NCBI GenBank assembly: GCA_020024155.1
Contig: JAHHUE010000001.1
Coordinates: 22,790 to 86,789 of the forward strand
DNA length: 64,000 nt
Reading direction: 5' to 3'
Origin: Oscillospiraceae bacterium
GTDB taxonomy: Bacteria > Bacillota > Clostridia > Oscillospirales > Ruminococcaceae
Each line of letters begins with the position of its first letter. The stretch's first letter is position 1. A model generated the notes under the pieces. The model saw nothing but the letters and a program-made list of their open reading frames with translations, did not search any database and had not been told where the DNA came from. Made by a program: the position numbers and the translations under genes. Of this stretch, positions 63,941 to 64,000 are shown piece after piece.

Positions 63941-64000
63941 GCACCATTAGCTCAGTTGGTAGAGCAACTGACTCTTAATCAGTGGGTCCCGGGTTCGAGT
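63941..64000 (+). tRNA. tRNA-Lys(CTT), 3' end cut off by window edge
   Basis: The acceptor strand GCACCAT, D arm GCTC...GAGC, and anticodon stem ACTGA/TCAGT around the loop CTCTTAA give anticodon CTT (lysine, codon AAG). The T arm (GGGTTCGAGT) runs off the window. Confidence 0.92.

Noticed and set aside
1..64000. CRISPR arrays, insertion sequences, rRNA operons, integrases
   Set aside because: No regularly spaced repeats, transposase/integrase motifs or rRNA segments were seen in either strand.

Overview
The window is AT-rich bacterial chromosome from a spore-forming, strictly anaerobic-type Firmicute of class Clostridia. The evidence is sporulation genes (spoIIR, yabP, yabQ, a SpoVB-like flippase), T-box leaders on pheS and ileS, a class III (anaerobic) ribonucleotide reductase, an IreB homologue, and Shine-Dalgarno sites before nearly every gene. 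A family such as Oscillospiraceae/Ruminococcaceae would fit, but the sequence alone does not settle it. Gene order is that of a conserved chromosome. No insertion sequence, CRISPR array, integrase or rRNA was seen. The only phage-like genes are a holin and an amidase.

Layout. 1-9.8 kb (minus strand): smc (C-terminus cut by the window edge), a radical SAM gene, rnc, plsX, a zinc-ribbon membrane protein broken by an in-frame amber codon, trmFO and topA. 9.8-13.2 kb: dprA, a SpoU/TrmH-family methyltransferase and the infC-rpmI-rplT operon, which has a structured attenuator leader and an ATT start codon for IF3. 13.2-22.7 kb: addA/addB, a THUMP-domain methyltransferase, long-form hpf with a structured RNA element upstream (raiA-motif candidate), and a short QueG-like iron-sulfur protein. 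22.8-28.6 kb: the yabM-yabN-(hup)-yabO-yabP-yabQ-divIC region, a PflX-type radical SAM protein and spoIIR.

28.8-31.5 kb (plus strand): nrdD with two NrdR-like boxes. Its glycyl-radical domain is encoded as a separate 51-residue gene just downstream. 31.5-35.4 kb: dTDP-rhamnose genes rmlB, rmlD and rmlA (no rmlC here) and a glycosyltransferase. 35.6-40.6 kb: a small conserved gene, ireB, pheT, pheS with its T-box, and a lipoprotein. 40.7-48.7 kb: a dicarboxylate/amino-acid symporter with threonine ammonia-lyase, trpS, an aminotransferase with an Lrp regulator, nadE with a degenerate glutaminase domain, and a DUF378 protein.

48.7-57.9 kb: a 29-codon membrane peptide candidate, a PadR/DUF2812 pair with two identical-type palindromic operators, eukaryote-like (type 2) ileS with its T-box, a GntR-ABC transporter operon with a perfect operator palindrome, murC, and a holin and an amidase meeting tail to tail. 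58-64 kb: an orphan oligopeptide-binding lipoprotein, an NhaC-family transporter under a lysine riboswitch (hence a predicted lysine transporter), a two-gene SufC/SufB-type minimal iron-sulfur assembly system (SMS type), acpS and the start of a tRNA-Lys(CTT).

The most notable signals are the split anaerobic ribonucleotide reductase, the amber-interrupted zinc-ribbon gene, the structured RNA next to hpf, the lysine riboswitch with an extra palindrome over its promoter, and several regulator operators readable directly from the sequence. All positions, stems and motifs come from reading the sequence by eye. No database search was possible.
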